From Roseivirga sp. (GTDB taxonomy: Bacteria > Bacteroidota > Bacteroidia > Cytophagales > Cyclobacteriaceae), in contig JAGYIY010000003.1 of assembly GCA_018402485.1 (NCBI GenBank), positions 124,001 through 188,000 of the forward strand: a stretch of 64,000 bases of DNA. Reading direction: 5' to 3'. The translations under genes were made by a program, and so were the position numbers. The notes beneath the pieces are model-generated. The model saw only the letters and a program-made list of their open reading frames with translations, was not told the DNA's origin and did not search any database. This document shows, in pieces, positions 25,860 through 34,036 of this stretch (the stretch's first letter is position 1; every line of letters starts with the position of its first letter).

Positions 25860-26274
25860 AAAATTCAAACCATTATAGTGTTACCGCTTGAAAACTTAGC
25901 TAAGTTCTTTGTTAAATTGGGTTAAAAGAAATAGTATTCATTCTGAACGGCTTACTGAGATACACACTTTTTTTCAACATGAGGCAGATGAGTAATTTTA
26001 ATTTACTCATAGGAGAAGGTTCTGAGGCTGACTTTAACATTACGTATCATTTTGCTTAGAGGAATAACATTCTTCAAAGTTGTCTTTAGAATCGCCAAAG
26101 ACCAGACGGAAGAACGGTAGGTCTAATTGCTAAGGAATAGAGTCACCAATTAAAGATGTGCTATTTGGACGATAGAAAGCATGTTATATTACTCTGGATG
26201 AGATTAGGCAGCCTTAGGAGTTGGTTTTTTGAGTTCCATCTAACTTCCATCTTTTCATGGTTTATCGATGCCTA
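25860..26274. other. Gene-free spacer between batB promoter and USP gene
   Basis: About 415 bases without a supported gene on either strand. The only structure I see is an 8-base hairpin, ATGAGTAA (25988-25995) with TTACTCAT (26003-26010), without a T-tract. No match to a known RNA motif. It may be decayed sequence. Confidence 0.5.
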
Positions 26275-27195
26275 TTAAATCTCCTTAAGTAAATCCATTA
26301 GGCCAGCGTTTTTGCCTTTAGGTCGCACCACCATCATCGGAATGTCGTTGTTGTATTGAATCAATTGTTCTGCCCTGCTGCCAATGAACAAAGCCGTGGT
26401 AGCTGTTCTGCCTTTGACACCTATAACAATAGCACTGGGCTTTATTTCATGGGCATAATCAATGATGTCTGTTACGGGGTTGTCATTGGTGTCGAGAGAA
26501 TAGACCACCTCGAGGTTTACTCCATTGTGGTCAATATGGGAAATGAACTCTCGATAATCACGTTCTGCATTGGAGCGCATTATCTTCGCAAAATCTTCGT
26601 AGCTTTTTCCTGAGTAGTGGTAGCCACCAGGTACTGTATATACATTTTGGCAAATGATTTTCATCTTTTCATACCTTCTGGCAATGCGGATTGCCTCTTC
26701 CATTGCGATCTTAGAATGTTCTGAGAAATCGCAAGGAACGTGTAGGGTATTCATGCCTAATTGAGAATCTTCGGGTATGATGAATATGGAACAAGCAGCT
26801 CTGCGTGCTAGGCGATTCGATAAAACACCACCACCTATAAAATTTTTGTGTCTGCCCATCATCAATAAGTCGATGTTGTTTTTCTCCACATACCTCAATA
26901 TGGCTTTAGAGGGTGCTCCCTCTTTTACTTCAATCTGGCAAATGTCTATTAATTCTTGTGGTAGAAGCTCTTCAACCGTACTAAGCAACTGAGCTCTTCT
27001 GTCAGAAATACTTTTTTCTTTGATTTCAGGAAAGTCTCTGAGCACTTGCTCAGGAATTTTCATTTCACTGATGCTATTGAATACATGAATTTCTTTGGTA
27101 TCATTTACAATAGCAATTTTTTCTAAGTACTTCAACAGTGTTTTATCAGCTGCTGAGGTATCCATCAATACCATTATTTTATCTCTTTTCGGCAT
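26275..27195 (-). CDS. Universal stress protein with two USP domains
   Basis: Cytoplasmic protein of 306 residues with tandem USP domains (about 5-145 and 150-292). The first domain has the modified ATP-loop form LLMMGRHKNFIGGGVLSNRL. The second has VIGVKGRTATTALFIGSRAEQLI. Both resemble the G-x2-G-x9-G(S/T) loop but vary, so ATP binding is possible, not certain. Begins MPKRDKIMVLMDTSAADKTLL. A -7 element lies 21-28 bases upstream, so it is probably a single-gene transcript. Specific stress is unknown. Confidence 0.9.
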   Translation of the reverse strand: MPKRDKIMVLMDTSAADKTLLKYLEKIAIVNDTKEIHVFNSISEMKIPEQVLRDFPEIKEKSISDRRAQLLSTVEELLPQELIDICQIEVKEGAPSKAILRYVEKNNIDLLMMGRHKNFIGGGVLSNRLARRAACSIFIIPEDSQLGMNTLHVPCDFSEHSKIAMEEAIRIARRYEKMKIICQNVYTVPGGYHYSGKSYEDFAKIMRSNAERDYREFISHIDHNGVNLEVVYSLDTNDNPVTDIIDYAHEIKPSAIVIGVKGRTATTALFIGSRAEQLIQYNNDIPMMVVRPKGKNAGLMDLLKEI

Positions 27196-27215
27196 GGCAT
27201 TCCTTTATTATGGCA

Positions 27216-27223
27216 CAAAAATA
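27216..27223 (-). promoter_or_regulatory. Putative -7 element for the universal stress protein gene
   Basis: TATTTTTG on the minus strand matches TAnnTTTG, with a predicted leader of about 16 bases. Confidence 0.5.
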
Positions 27224-27271
27224 ATAGAACTTTTTGGCTATTTATGGATTTACATACTTCTTATTCAAGAT

Positions 27272-28363
27272 TTATGAAACCTCAATAGCTTGTAAAAAAT
27301 CAGCAAGTTGCTCGAATTGCTCTTTCGAATGCGTTGGGAAATTAGCCACACGTAGATGTTGCCCCTTGAATGCCCCATAACCACTTCCCATTACAAGGCC
27401 TTTTGTGGCCAAAGCATTAATAAAGTGTTGGGATGAAGTTCCTTCAACTTTGGCCACAGAAACAGTTGGCGATCGTAATTTTTCATCTTCCACGAAATGC
27501 GTTAAAGAAGTATGCTCTGATATGGCGTTATGGATAACAGCTCTTTTGTAATTAGACTCTGAACGAATGACTGAAATGCCTTTTTCTAACATGTCTTCGC
27601 ATACCTTGGCCAAAAGGAAAATGTTCATCACATTGGCGGTGTAAGTGGTTTGGTTCTTTATTCCATTCTTATAAAGGTTTGGGAGACTCTGATAACTACC
27701 AATGATGTGTCCGGCAGCCTGTTTTTCCTGGGCTTTGGCCATGGCTTGTGGACTCACAATCCATACCCCCAGACCAGCAGGTAGACCGAAACATTTTTGA
27801 ACAGAGAAATAAGCACTGTCTATTTGACTAAAATCAAGATCCACAACGGGGAATGCGGAAACACCATCAACTGCTAAAATTGCTTTAGGATGTGCTTTTT
27901 TAATGGCATAAACTTGTTCTAAGGGAAAGGCAACCCCTGTACTGGTTTCGTTCAGTGCCAAAGTAATTAGCTCAGTTTCTTCTGGAATCATGCCGGGTAG
28001 AAATGCTGTTAATGAGCCATATTCAGCTTGCGCTTGCTTGGCATTAAATCCCCACGCCTGTGCAAAATCAAAAAAGCGTTGAGAAAAAGCCCCATTCGTA
28101 AAATGAAAGGTATGTTGGATGGCTAAATTTTGTAGTTGCCTTTCCCAAATTTCTGTAGCAGAGCTAAGGAAAAACACTTGATAATCTCCCGGAATGCTCA
28201 TCAGACTTTTCAATCCTTCAACAGCCGATTGATAGTAAGCTTCAGCTTGCTTACTGCGGTGATTGATTTCCATTACCTGTTCTTTCAACGCAGTTTTAAT
28301 GTGTTCTTCCACGGTGTAGTAAAGGGCGGAGGGACCTGGGGTGAAGAATATTTTCTTAGTCAT
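27272..28363 (-). CDS. serC: Class V aminotransferase, probable phosphoserine aminotransferase
   Basis: PLP-dependent aminotransferase of 363 residues. It starts KKIFFTPGPSALYY, has INHRSKQAEAYY, the cofactor aspartate in ILAVDGVSAFP and the Schiff-base lysine in FSVQKCFGLPAG (about residue 190). By sequence alone it could be an alanine-glyoxylate-type enzyme. The nearby SerB-SerA fusion (31.8-33.7 kb) favours the serine pathway, converting 3-phosphohydroxypyruvate to phosphoserine. The ATG at 28363 overlaps the end of the MFS gene by 8 bases, so they are cotranscribed. An upstream TTG is possible but less likely. Confidence 0.8.
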   Translation of the reverse strand: MTKKIFFTPGPSALYYTVEEHIKTALKEQVMEINHRSKQAEAYYQSAVEGLKSLMSIPGDYQVFFLSSATEIWERQLQNLAIQHTFHFTNGAFSQRFFDFAQAWGFNAKQAQAEYGSLTAFLPGMIPEETELITLALNETSTGVAFPLEQVYAIKKAHPKAILAVDGVSAFPVVDLDFSQIDSAYFSVQKCFGLPAGLGVWIVSPQAMAKAQEKQAAGHIIGSYQSLPNLYKNGIKNQTTYTANVMNIFLLAKVCEDMLEKGISVIRSESNYKRAVIHNAISEHTSLTHFVEDEKLRSPTVSVAKVEGTSSQHFINALATKGLVMGSGYGAFKGQHLRVANFPTHSKEQFEQLADFLQAIEVS

Positions 28364-29600
28364 GATTTTGCTCGTCTTGGAGAAGTTCAACTTGTTTGCC
28401 GTAATGTTTTCTCACAGAGGTGAAATAAAACACTAACGGAAACAAAAGTATCACTCCACAAACGAAAAACATCGAAGCAATGCCGAAATATTCTGCTACG
28501 TATCCCAATGCAATGGACCCTGCCCCTATGCCCAAATCTACTGCGGAGAAAAAGGTGGCATTAGCAGCACCTCTTCTTTCCACGGGTACGATGTTCAACG
28601 CCATGGTTTGCACAGTTGGCATAATGATGCCATTGCCCATGCCCACGAGTACTCCCACCATCATTAAGGGCCAGAAACTATCGACATTGCTGAGCCAAAA
28701 CAAACCAATAATGGTAACCGATAACCCCACAAACACCAAGGCAGAAGGTCCTTTTTTGTCCATGATTTTACCTACGATTAATCGAACAATCGCTACGCCA
28801 ATGGCCATAAAAATGAAAAAAAGTGCACCTTGATGGATGTTTTTTTCATCGCTGTAAATTTTGATAAAGGTAAGTATGGCGGCATAAGGGAAAGCACCTG
28901 TGAACATGACAACGCTGATGCGATTGACGCGCTTATCGAACATTTTCGATAATTGTATGCGGGTATCTCCTGTCTTTACCACTGGTACTTTCATGATAAA
29001 GGCTAAAATGAGAGAAGCAACGGCAACGATAGATGCTACCATAAAAAGATTGAAGAAATTATTTTGTCCCATGATCTGATCTCCACCATAGGGAGCCAAG
29101 GCAATGGCCAAGGTCATGGCTAAACCAAAGTAACCAATGCCTTCACCTCGTTTCGATTCAGGAATAAGGTCTGCTGCAATGGTGCTGCCACCTGTTGTAA
29201 TAATACCCCAGCTAATACCATGAAATACTCTTATGAGAAGTAAAAGGGTAAAAGTAGATGCAAAATGATATCCAAACATCAGTAATGTAAAAAAAGCCAA
29301 GGCCAAGAGGTAAACCAATCTTCTACCGTAGGCATCTAAGGCATAGCCGCAAAACGGGCGGATAAGGAGGGCGGAAAGGGCATAAACACCAATGATATAT
29401 CCCACTTGATTGTTGCTGGCGCCCAGTGCATTAACAGCATATACAGGAAGGGTGGGAAGTAAAAAATAAAAAGAGGTTGCCATCAAGAAATACGAGATGA
29501 AATGTAAGATGAAATCTCGTGTAAGTATTTTTTGTGATCCGCTCAATGCTATGGTTTTTTTTGGCAAACTACTAAAATGATTCGAAAACTTTTGAGCCAA
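28356..29600 (-). CDS. Major facilitator superfamily transporter
   Basis: Membrane transporter of 414 residues with about 12 hydrophobic helices. The motif-A region after helix 2 is RPFCGYALDAYGRRLVY, the standard MFS loop. An equivalent loop in the second half is LIVGKIMDKKGPSALV. It resembles sugar- or drug-efflux MFS members, with no substrate evidence. The start codon seems to be TTG at 29600, since the first in-frame ATG is too far inside. A -7 element at 29635-29642 supports this start. It is followed by the serC-like gene with overlapping ends. Confidence 0.88.
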   Translation of the reverse strand: MAQKFSNHFSSLPKKTIALSGSQKILTRDFILHFISYFLMATSFYFLLPTLPVYAVNALGASNNQVGYIIGVYALSALLIRPFCGYALDAYGRRLVYLLALAFFTLLMFGYHFASTFTLLLLIRVFHGISWGIITTGGSTIAADLIPESKRGEGIGYFGLAMTLAIALAPYGGDQIMGQNNFFNLFMVASIVAVASLILAFIMKVPVVKTGDTRIQLSKMFDKRVNRISVVMFTGAFPYAAILTFIKIYSDEKNIHQGALFFIFMAIGVAIVRLIVGKIMDKKGPSALVFVGLSVTIIGLFWLSNVDSFWPLMMVGVLVGMGNGIIMPTVQTMALNIVPVERRGAANATFFSAVDLGIGAGSIALGYVAEYFGIASMFFVCGVILLFPLVFYFTSVRKHYGKQVELLQDEQNHD

Positions 29601-29634
29601 TGCGGAACACTAACTTAAAAATTAAGGTTAAACT

Positions 29635-29642
29635 CAAAGATA
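29635..29642 (-). promoter_or_regulatory. Putative -7 element for the MFS-serC transcript
   Basis: TATCTTTG on the minus strand, exact consensus, with a predicted leader of about 30 bases before the TTG start. Confidence 0.5.
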
Positions 29643-29759
29643 ATAGGTGCTTTGGTTTTTTATGAAAATCAGCCTACCTATGTTTGTAGAGGTAGATAGA
29701 AGATTTACCCATTTAAGCTTAGACACGTTTTTGAACTTTACAATTATATTAATATACCG

Positions 29760-29912
29760 AGTGAGCCTTCCTCAAAACAAGGCCTCATCCCGAGCAATCG
29801 GGACCTCGTTCTTTCGAGAGCAGGATAACAGTGGACTGTTGCGAGACTTAGGGCAGCTCAAATCTTGTCTTAAGAGAGGTTCAAATTACCTCTGAGTTTT
29901 TATGGGTATAAT
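29760..29912. other. Unassigned, hairpin-rich non-coding segment
   Basis: About 150 bases between the MFS promoter and the amidohydrolase terminator with no gene. On the plus strand it holds a run of potential hairpins. GAGCCTT/AAGGCCTC has one bulge. CCCGA-GCAA-TCGGG has a GNRA-type loop. CTCG/CGAG, ACAG/CTGT and AGAGGT-TCAAATT-ACCTCT follow. It ends next to the hairpin at 29913-29940, which has T-tracts on both strands, so it could be a short RNA on the plus strand. No match to a family I know. Confidence 0.4.
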
Positions 29913-29940
29913 AAAAAGTCCCGGCTTGCCGGGACTTTTT
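29913..29940. terminator. Terminator downstream of the amidohydrolase gene
   Basis: AAAAAGTCCCGG (29913-29924), loop CTTG, CCGGGACTTTTT (29929-29940): a 12-base perfect stem with T-tracts on both strands. It lies 25 bases after the amidohydrolase stop, and could also end a plus-strand RNA. Confidence 0.88.
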
Positions 29941-29964
29941 TATTTCTATGTCATTGAATTGATC

Positions 29965-31701
29965 CTATTCCTCTAAGCGAAACATAATTTCGCCACCAAT
30001 CACAGTCATCACTGCTTTGGTGTCCAAGATTTCCATTTCGGGAATGGTCATGATATCTTTATTCCATACCGAAAAATCTGCCACTTTTCCTACTTCAATA
30101 GAACCTTTAAAGTCTTCTTCAAACTCACCATAGGCGGCATCTAAAGTATAAGAAATCAAAGCTTCCTGACGGTTCATGGCCTGATCGGATTCGTAACCTT
30201 CAGCAGGTGTGCCTTCCAAGGTCTTTCTTGCGATAGAGGCATAGAAAGAAGGGAGAGGATCTAATGGCTCTACAGGTGCATCAGTTCCGTTAATCACTTT
30301 GGCTCCGGATTGCATTAGTTTTTGCCAAACATATGCGCCTTCCACAATGCGTTCTTCGCCCAATCGGTCGATGGCCCAAGGGCGGTCAGAACTCATATGA
30401 ATGGCCTGCATAGCAGCTACAATATTCATTTCTCCAAAACGAGCAATATCCTCTTCCGTCAAATGCTGTGCATGTTCAATGCGAAAGCGTTGCGCTTTTC
30501 TGTCAATATCAGGGAATTTATTAAAAGCCAATTCATAACGGTCGAGTACTTCTCGATTGGCACGATCGCCTATGGCATGCGAACACACCTGAAATCCATT
30601 CGCCAAGGCTTTTTCAGATACTTCGGAGACGGTTTCCATGGGTAGCGTTTCATGGCCAAAATGGCCTGCACGATCTGTGTACTCATCCAAAAGCCAGGCG
30701 CCGCGGGGCCCTAATGCCCCGTCGCAATGCAGTTTAATAGAACGAACGGTTACCATATGATCTTCATCAATCATCGGACCCTTAGCATACCATTTATCCA
30801 AAAGTTCAGGCTGACGACCAGTGAGCATTACATATTGTCTGACCTTGAGTTTACCAGCGGCTTTAAAACGCTGTAAACGATCGATAAAAGCTTGACCGGA
30901 ACCTGCATCGTGGAAGCTGGTGATGCCTAAACGAAGACATTCATCAATGGCTAAGGTCAAGGCTTGTTCGGCTCTTCCCTCGGTTTCGGCAGGTACAAGT
31001 TTGCCTATAATGCTGGAGGCCCTTTCTGTAAAAACCCCTGTTGGATTGCCGAACTCGTCCATGATAATTTCACCACCTTCAACCTCGCCTTGTAGGCTTT
31101 CAATGTTCAGGTTGGTGACACCGGCTAATTCCATGGCTTTGGCATTGGCAAAAGTGGCATGGCCACTCGCATGGCGCAGGTAGACAGGGTTATTGGGGCT
31201 TACAGCGCTCATTTGATCATGCGTTTGAAAGCCTTTGACCATATTTTTAGGTTTTTCTATCCATTTGTCCTGATGCCAGCCTCTCCCTGTAATCCAGTCA
31301 CCGGGTTCGGCATTTTCTACCGCTTCTGCTACTTTTTCTACCAACTCATCATAAGTCTTGACATACATCAAATCCAATTCTAGCATGTTATAACCGACAC
31401 CCATGAGGTGCGCATGAGATTCAATAAATCCCGGAGTCATGGTATTTCCATTCAGATCTACCAATTCAGTATCTCCGCCTTTCATTTTCATGACCTCTTC
31501 TTCAGTTCCTATTGCCACAATCATTCCATTCTTGACTGCTACAGCCTCCGTTTCGGGGTTGTTGTTGACAGCGGTGTAAATGCTACCGTTGAAATATATG
31601 GCATCTGCTTTGTCGCCACTGGAACATGCCTGTGAGAGGGCAAGTACTGTGACCATAAGGAGTGCTTTGATAAAACTTTTCATTTTCATATTCAAATCCA
31701 T
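29965..31701 (-). CDS. Amidohydrolase-family lipoprotein (YtcJ-like)
   Basis: Predicted lipoprotein of about 578 residues. The N-terminus has several possible ATG starts (31701, 31689, 31683), each leading into a signal ending LSQAC. I list the outermost ATG. The enzyme is of the metal-dependent amidohydrolase superfamily: GFIESHAHLMG gives the first metal ligands (His-x-His), with later histidines in HCDGALGPRG, VCSHAIGD and IEHAQHL, and the C-terminal NGTDAPVEPLDP aspartate. It matches the YtcJ/AepA-like group, for which substrates are mostly unknown. Its location outside the cytoplasm suggests scavenging. Confidence 0.87.
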   Translation of the reverse strand: MDLNMKMKSFIKALLMVTVLALSQACSSGDKADAIYFNGSIYTAVNNNPETEAVAVKNGMIVAIGTEEEVMKMKGGDTELVDLNGNTMTPGFIESHAHLMGVGYNMLELDLMYVKTYDELVEKVAEAVENAEPGDWITGRGWHQDKWIEKPKNMVKGFQTHDQMSAVSPNNPVYLRHASGHATFANAKAMELAGVTNLNIESLQGEVEGGEIIMDEFGNPTGVFTERASSIIGKLVPAETEGRAEQALTLAIDECLRLGITSFHDAGSGQAFIDRLQRFKAAGKLKVRQYVMLTGRQPELLDKWYAKGPMIDEDHMVTVRSIKLHCDGALGPRGAWLLDEYTDRAGHFGHETLPMETVSEVSEKALANGFQVCSHAIGDRANREVLDRYELAFNKFPDIDRKAQRFRIEHAQHLTEEDIARFGEMNIVAAMQAIHMSSDRPWAIDRLGEERIVEGAYVWQKLMQSGAKVINGTDAPVEPLDPLPSFYASIARKTLEGTPAEGYESDQAMNRQEALISYTLDAAYGEFEEDFKGSIEVGKVADFSVWNKDIMTIPEMEILDTKAVMTVIGGEIMFRLEE

Positions 31702-31773
31702 TTTCAAGGTTAAAAGCTAGCATATTTCCCGTTGACTTACAACAAGTGTTGAATGAACGGTGAAAAGCTGGCG

Positions 31774-33678
31774 TTAATAGAGCACCCTGAACTTAATGGT
31801 ATGTTCAATTTCTTTCAGGTCGCGAATGAGTGCCTTGTCATAGGCTTTGTTAATGTCGGTAATTACGTAGCCTACAGAATCGTTTGTTTTGAGGTATTGA
31901 CCATCGATATTCGTATCGTGGTTGGCAAGCACTTGATTGATTTTGGCAAGAATACCGGATTTATTGCTGTGAATATGAATCAGTCGGTGCGCATTTTGCA
32001 ATTTAGGTAAAGTGATGTTGGGGAAGTTAACACTCAAAGCCGTGTTTCCGGTATTGATATAGTCCATAATTTTACCCGGAACAAAATCAGCAATGTTTTC
32101 TTGAGCTTCTTGAGTACTTCCCCCGATATGAGGTGTGAGGATAGTGTTTTTAGCTCCGCACAATGGTGAAGTAAAGGGGTCATCATTGCTGATAGGTTCC
32201 TCTGGAAAAACATCTACTCCGGCACCGTTTAACTTACCAGAATCTAGCGCTTGCCGCAAAGCGGTAATATCTACCACAGGGCCACGAGCAAGATTAATAA
32301 GAACAGCTCCATCTTTCATCTGATTAAAATGCTCCTGATGGAATATGTTCTTGTTTTCGGGTCGGCCATCAACGTGTAAAGAAACAACATCTGATAATGC
32401 CAATAACTCTTCTAAGGTTGAACATTTGGTTGCATTCCCAAGGGCTAATCTTTCTTCTATGTCGTAGTAATAAACATTCATCCCCACACTTTCGGCCAGG
32501 ACAGAAAGCTGAGAACCAATGTTGCCATAGCCCATGATACCGAGCTTCTTACCTCTAATTTCATTGCTGTTTTTGGCTGTTTTAGACCATTTACCGGCAT
32601 GCATATCGCTGTTTTTGTCAGGTATGCCGCGCAGGAGCATAATGATTTCTGCTAATGCCAACTCTACCACAGAGCGTGTATTACTGTAGGGTGCATTGAA
32701 AACCGCCACTCCACTATGTAAAGCTGCATCCAGATCAATTTGGTTGGTGCCAATACAAAAAGCACCTATGGCCATCAGCTTATCGGCATGTTGCAAGACC
32801 TTTGCAGTAACTTGCGTTTTAGAACGTATGCCTAAAACGTGAATGCCTTTAATTTTTTGGCAAAGTTCGTCTTCATCCAAACCGGCAGGATAACTTTCCA
32901 CGGTAAAACCATCTTCACGCAACTTCTTAAGTGCATGCGGGTGAACATTCTCCAAAAGGAGCATTTTGATTCTGTTTTTTGGGTAAGATAGGGCTCCGCT
33001 CATTTTATTTTGGTATAAGATTTCATCAAAGCTAGGGGCAATGTGGTCGGCATGTAAGGTTACATTTTCCCTTGTTATATTTTCTGTATAGGCATAAAAA
33101 CGATTCGCAACACCTGCCAGTTTCACTTCATAGTCGGTATATCCATCACCAATCATATGAATTTCTCCTTTTAAACCCAACTGTTCAATCTGTTTCACTT
33201 TCCCCCCATTAGAGGAAAGCACATTGTCACGCGAAAAATCAATGATGCGACCCTGTTCGTCAAAGATAAAGTCGTTACCAAAAACATGTTCGGGTCGAAT
33301 ACCTAAGGTTTCTACCACCGGTACAATAAAATCTCGGAAACCGTTTGAAACAATGTAAGTATGAGCAGCATTGGCTTCAAAAAAAGCTTTATTTCGAAAG
33401 ATGGATTTTGATACCAATGGTTTAAGTCGCTCCACAAGGTCATCTAAATGCTCTTTTCGTGCATCAAGGATGTCAATGCGGGCTCGCAAGGATTCCCTTA
33501 AAGACAATGTCCCTGCCATACCTTGATCTGTAACATCTTTTATTTTTTGTAATCGACTCGCACGTTCGGGGTGCTCAGCTAAGGAGATTTCACCCAAAAT
33601 ATCTAAAGCCTCTACCTGAGTAAAGGTGCTGTCAAAGTCTATGACAAAATGATGTTTAGTTGCTATTTGTTCATCCAT
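31774..33678 (-). CDS. Fused phosphoserine phosphatase and phosphoglycerate dehydrogenase (SerB-SerA)
   Basis: A 634-residue fusion. Residues 1 to about 225 form a HAD phosphatase with the DxD nucleophile motif (Asp14/Asp16 in IDFDSTFT), a conserved lysine region and GDGYTDYE (about 177-184), like phosphoserine phosphatase SerB. About 235-555 is D-3-phosphoglycerate dehydrogenase with the NAD motif GYGNIGSQ (about 383), NLARGPVVD and the catalytic His in TPHIGGST. About 565-634 is an ACT domain, the usual site of serine feedback. Together with the SerC-like protein 3.4 kb away this covers serine synthesis. The ATG overlaps the end of the 33671-34036 gene by 8 bases. Confidence 0.93.
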   Translation of the reverse strand: MDEQIATKHHFVIDFDSTFTQVEALDILGEISLAEHPERASRLQKIKDVTDQGMAGTLSLRESLRARIDILDARKEHLDDLVERLKPLVSKSIFRNKAFFEANAAHTYIVSNGFRDFIVPVVETLGIRPEHVFGNDFIFDEQGRIIDFSRDNVLSSNGGKVKQIEQLGLKGEIHMIGDGYTDYEVKLAGVANRFYAYTENITRENVTLHADHIAPSFDEILYQNKMSGALSYPKNRIKMLLLENVHPHALKKLREDGFTVESYPAGLDEDELCQKIKGIHVLGIRSKTQVTAKVLQHADKLMAIGAFCIGTNQIDLDAALHSGVAVFNAPYSNTRSVVELALAEIIMLLRGIPDKNSDMHAGKWSKTAKNSNEIRGKKLGIMGYGNIGSQLSVLAESVGMNVYYYDIEERLALGNATKCSTLEELLALSDVVSLHVDGRPENKNIFHQEHFNQMKDGAVLINLARGPVVDITALRQALDSGKLNGAGVDVFPEEPISNDDPFTSPLCGAKNTILTPHIGGSTQEAQENIADFVPGKIMDYINTGNTALSVNFPNITLPKLQNAHRLIHIHSNKSGILAKINQVLANHDTNIDGQYLKTNDSVGYVITDINKAYDKALIRDLKEIEHTIKFRVLY

Positions 33679-34036
33679 TGTTTTTGGTACTCAACACATA
33701 CCGGAGTTGGTTACCGAAAAGTGCGGCAATTCCTGCCGCCAGTCCACCTACAATTCCTGTGACCAACAGCAATAAAAACACGTTACCATTGAGGGGTAGG
33801 AGCACGGCAATCTTTTCGCTGAGCACAAAATCGTTAGGTTTAGCCAACAACCATCCGTATGCAACCCAAAAGATGAGGATTGCTAGGAAAGGAACAAAGA
33901 ATGCAGCCACATTTTGTAGGCGAACGATTGCAGCTGCTAAAAAGCCACTAACCATCACTGCCCACCACGGTAAGAATAAAGAAAACACCATGGCAAGTGC
34001 AAGAGTCAACAGAAAGTTTTGGGTTATTTTTATCAT
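33671..34036 (-). CDS. Small multi-pass membrane protein, unknown function
   Basis: A hydrophobic 121-residue protein with about four membrane helices (roughly 7-24, 27-40, 46-64, 84-105). I do not recognise a family. Start and stop overlap the genes on both sides: the ATG is in ATGA with the acylase stop, and the end overlaps the SerB-SerA start by 8 bases. This indicates a real gene in an operon acylase - this - serBA. No charged or catalytic motifs stand out. Confidence 0.75.
   Translation of the reverse strand: MIKITQNFLLTLALAMVFSLFLPWWAVMVSGFLAAAIVRLQNVAAFFVPFLAILIFWVAYGWLLAKPNDFVLSEKIAVLLPLNGNVFLLLLVTGIVGGLAAGIAALFGNQLRYVLSTKNNG

Noticed and set aside
29868-29895. GAGGT-TCAAATT-ACCTC resembling a tRNA T-arm
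   Set aside because: The loop is out of register with the TTCRANN rule and no acceptor or anticodon arm fits. I treat it only as a hairpin.
29647-29895. An 82-codon plus-strand frame in the MFS-amidohydrolase spacer
   Set aside because: No recognisable protein features. It overlaps the MFS leader region and the hairpin cluster.
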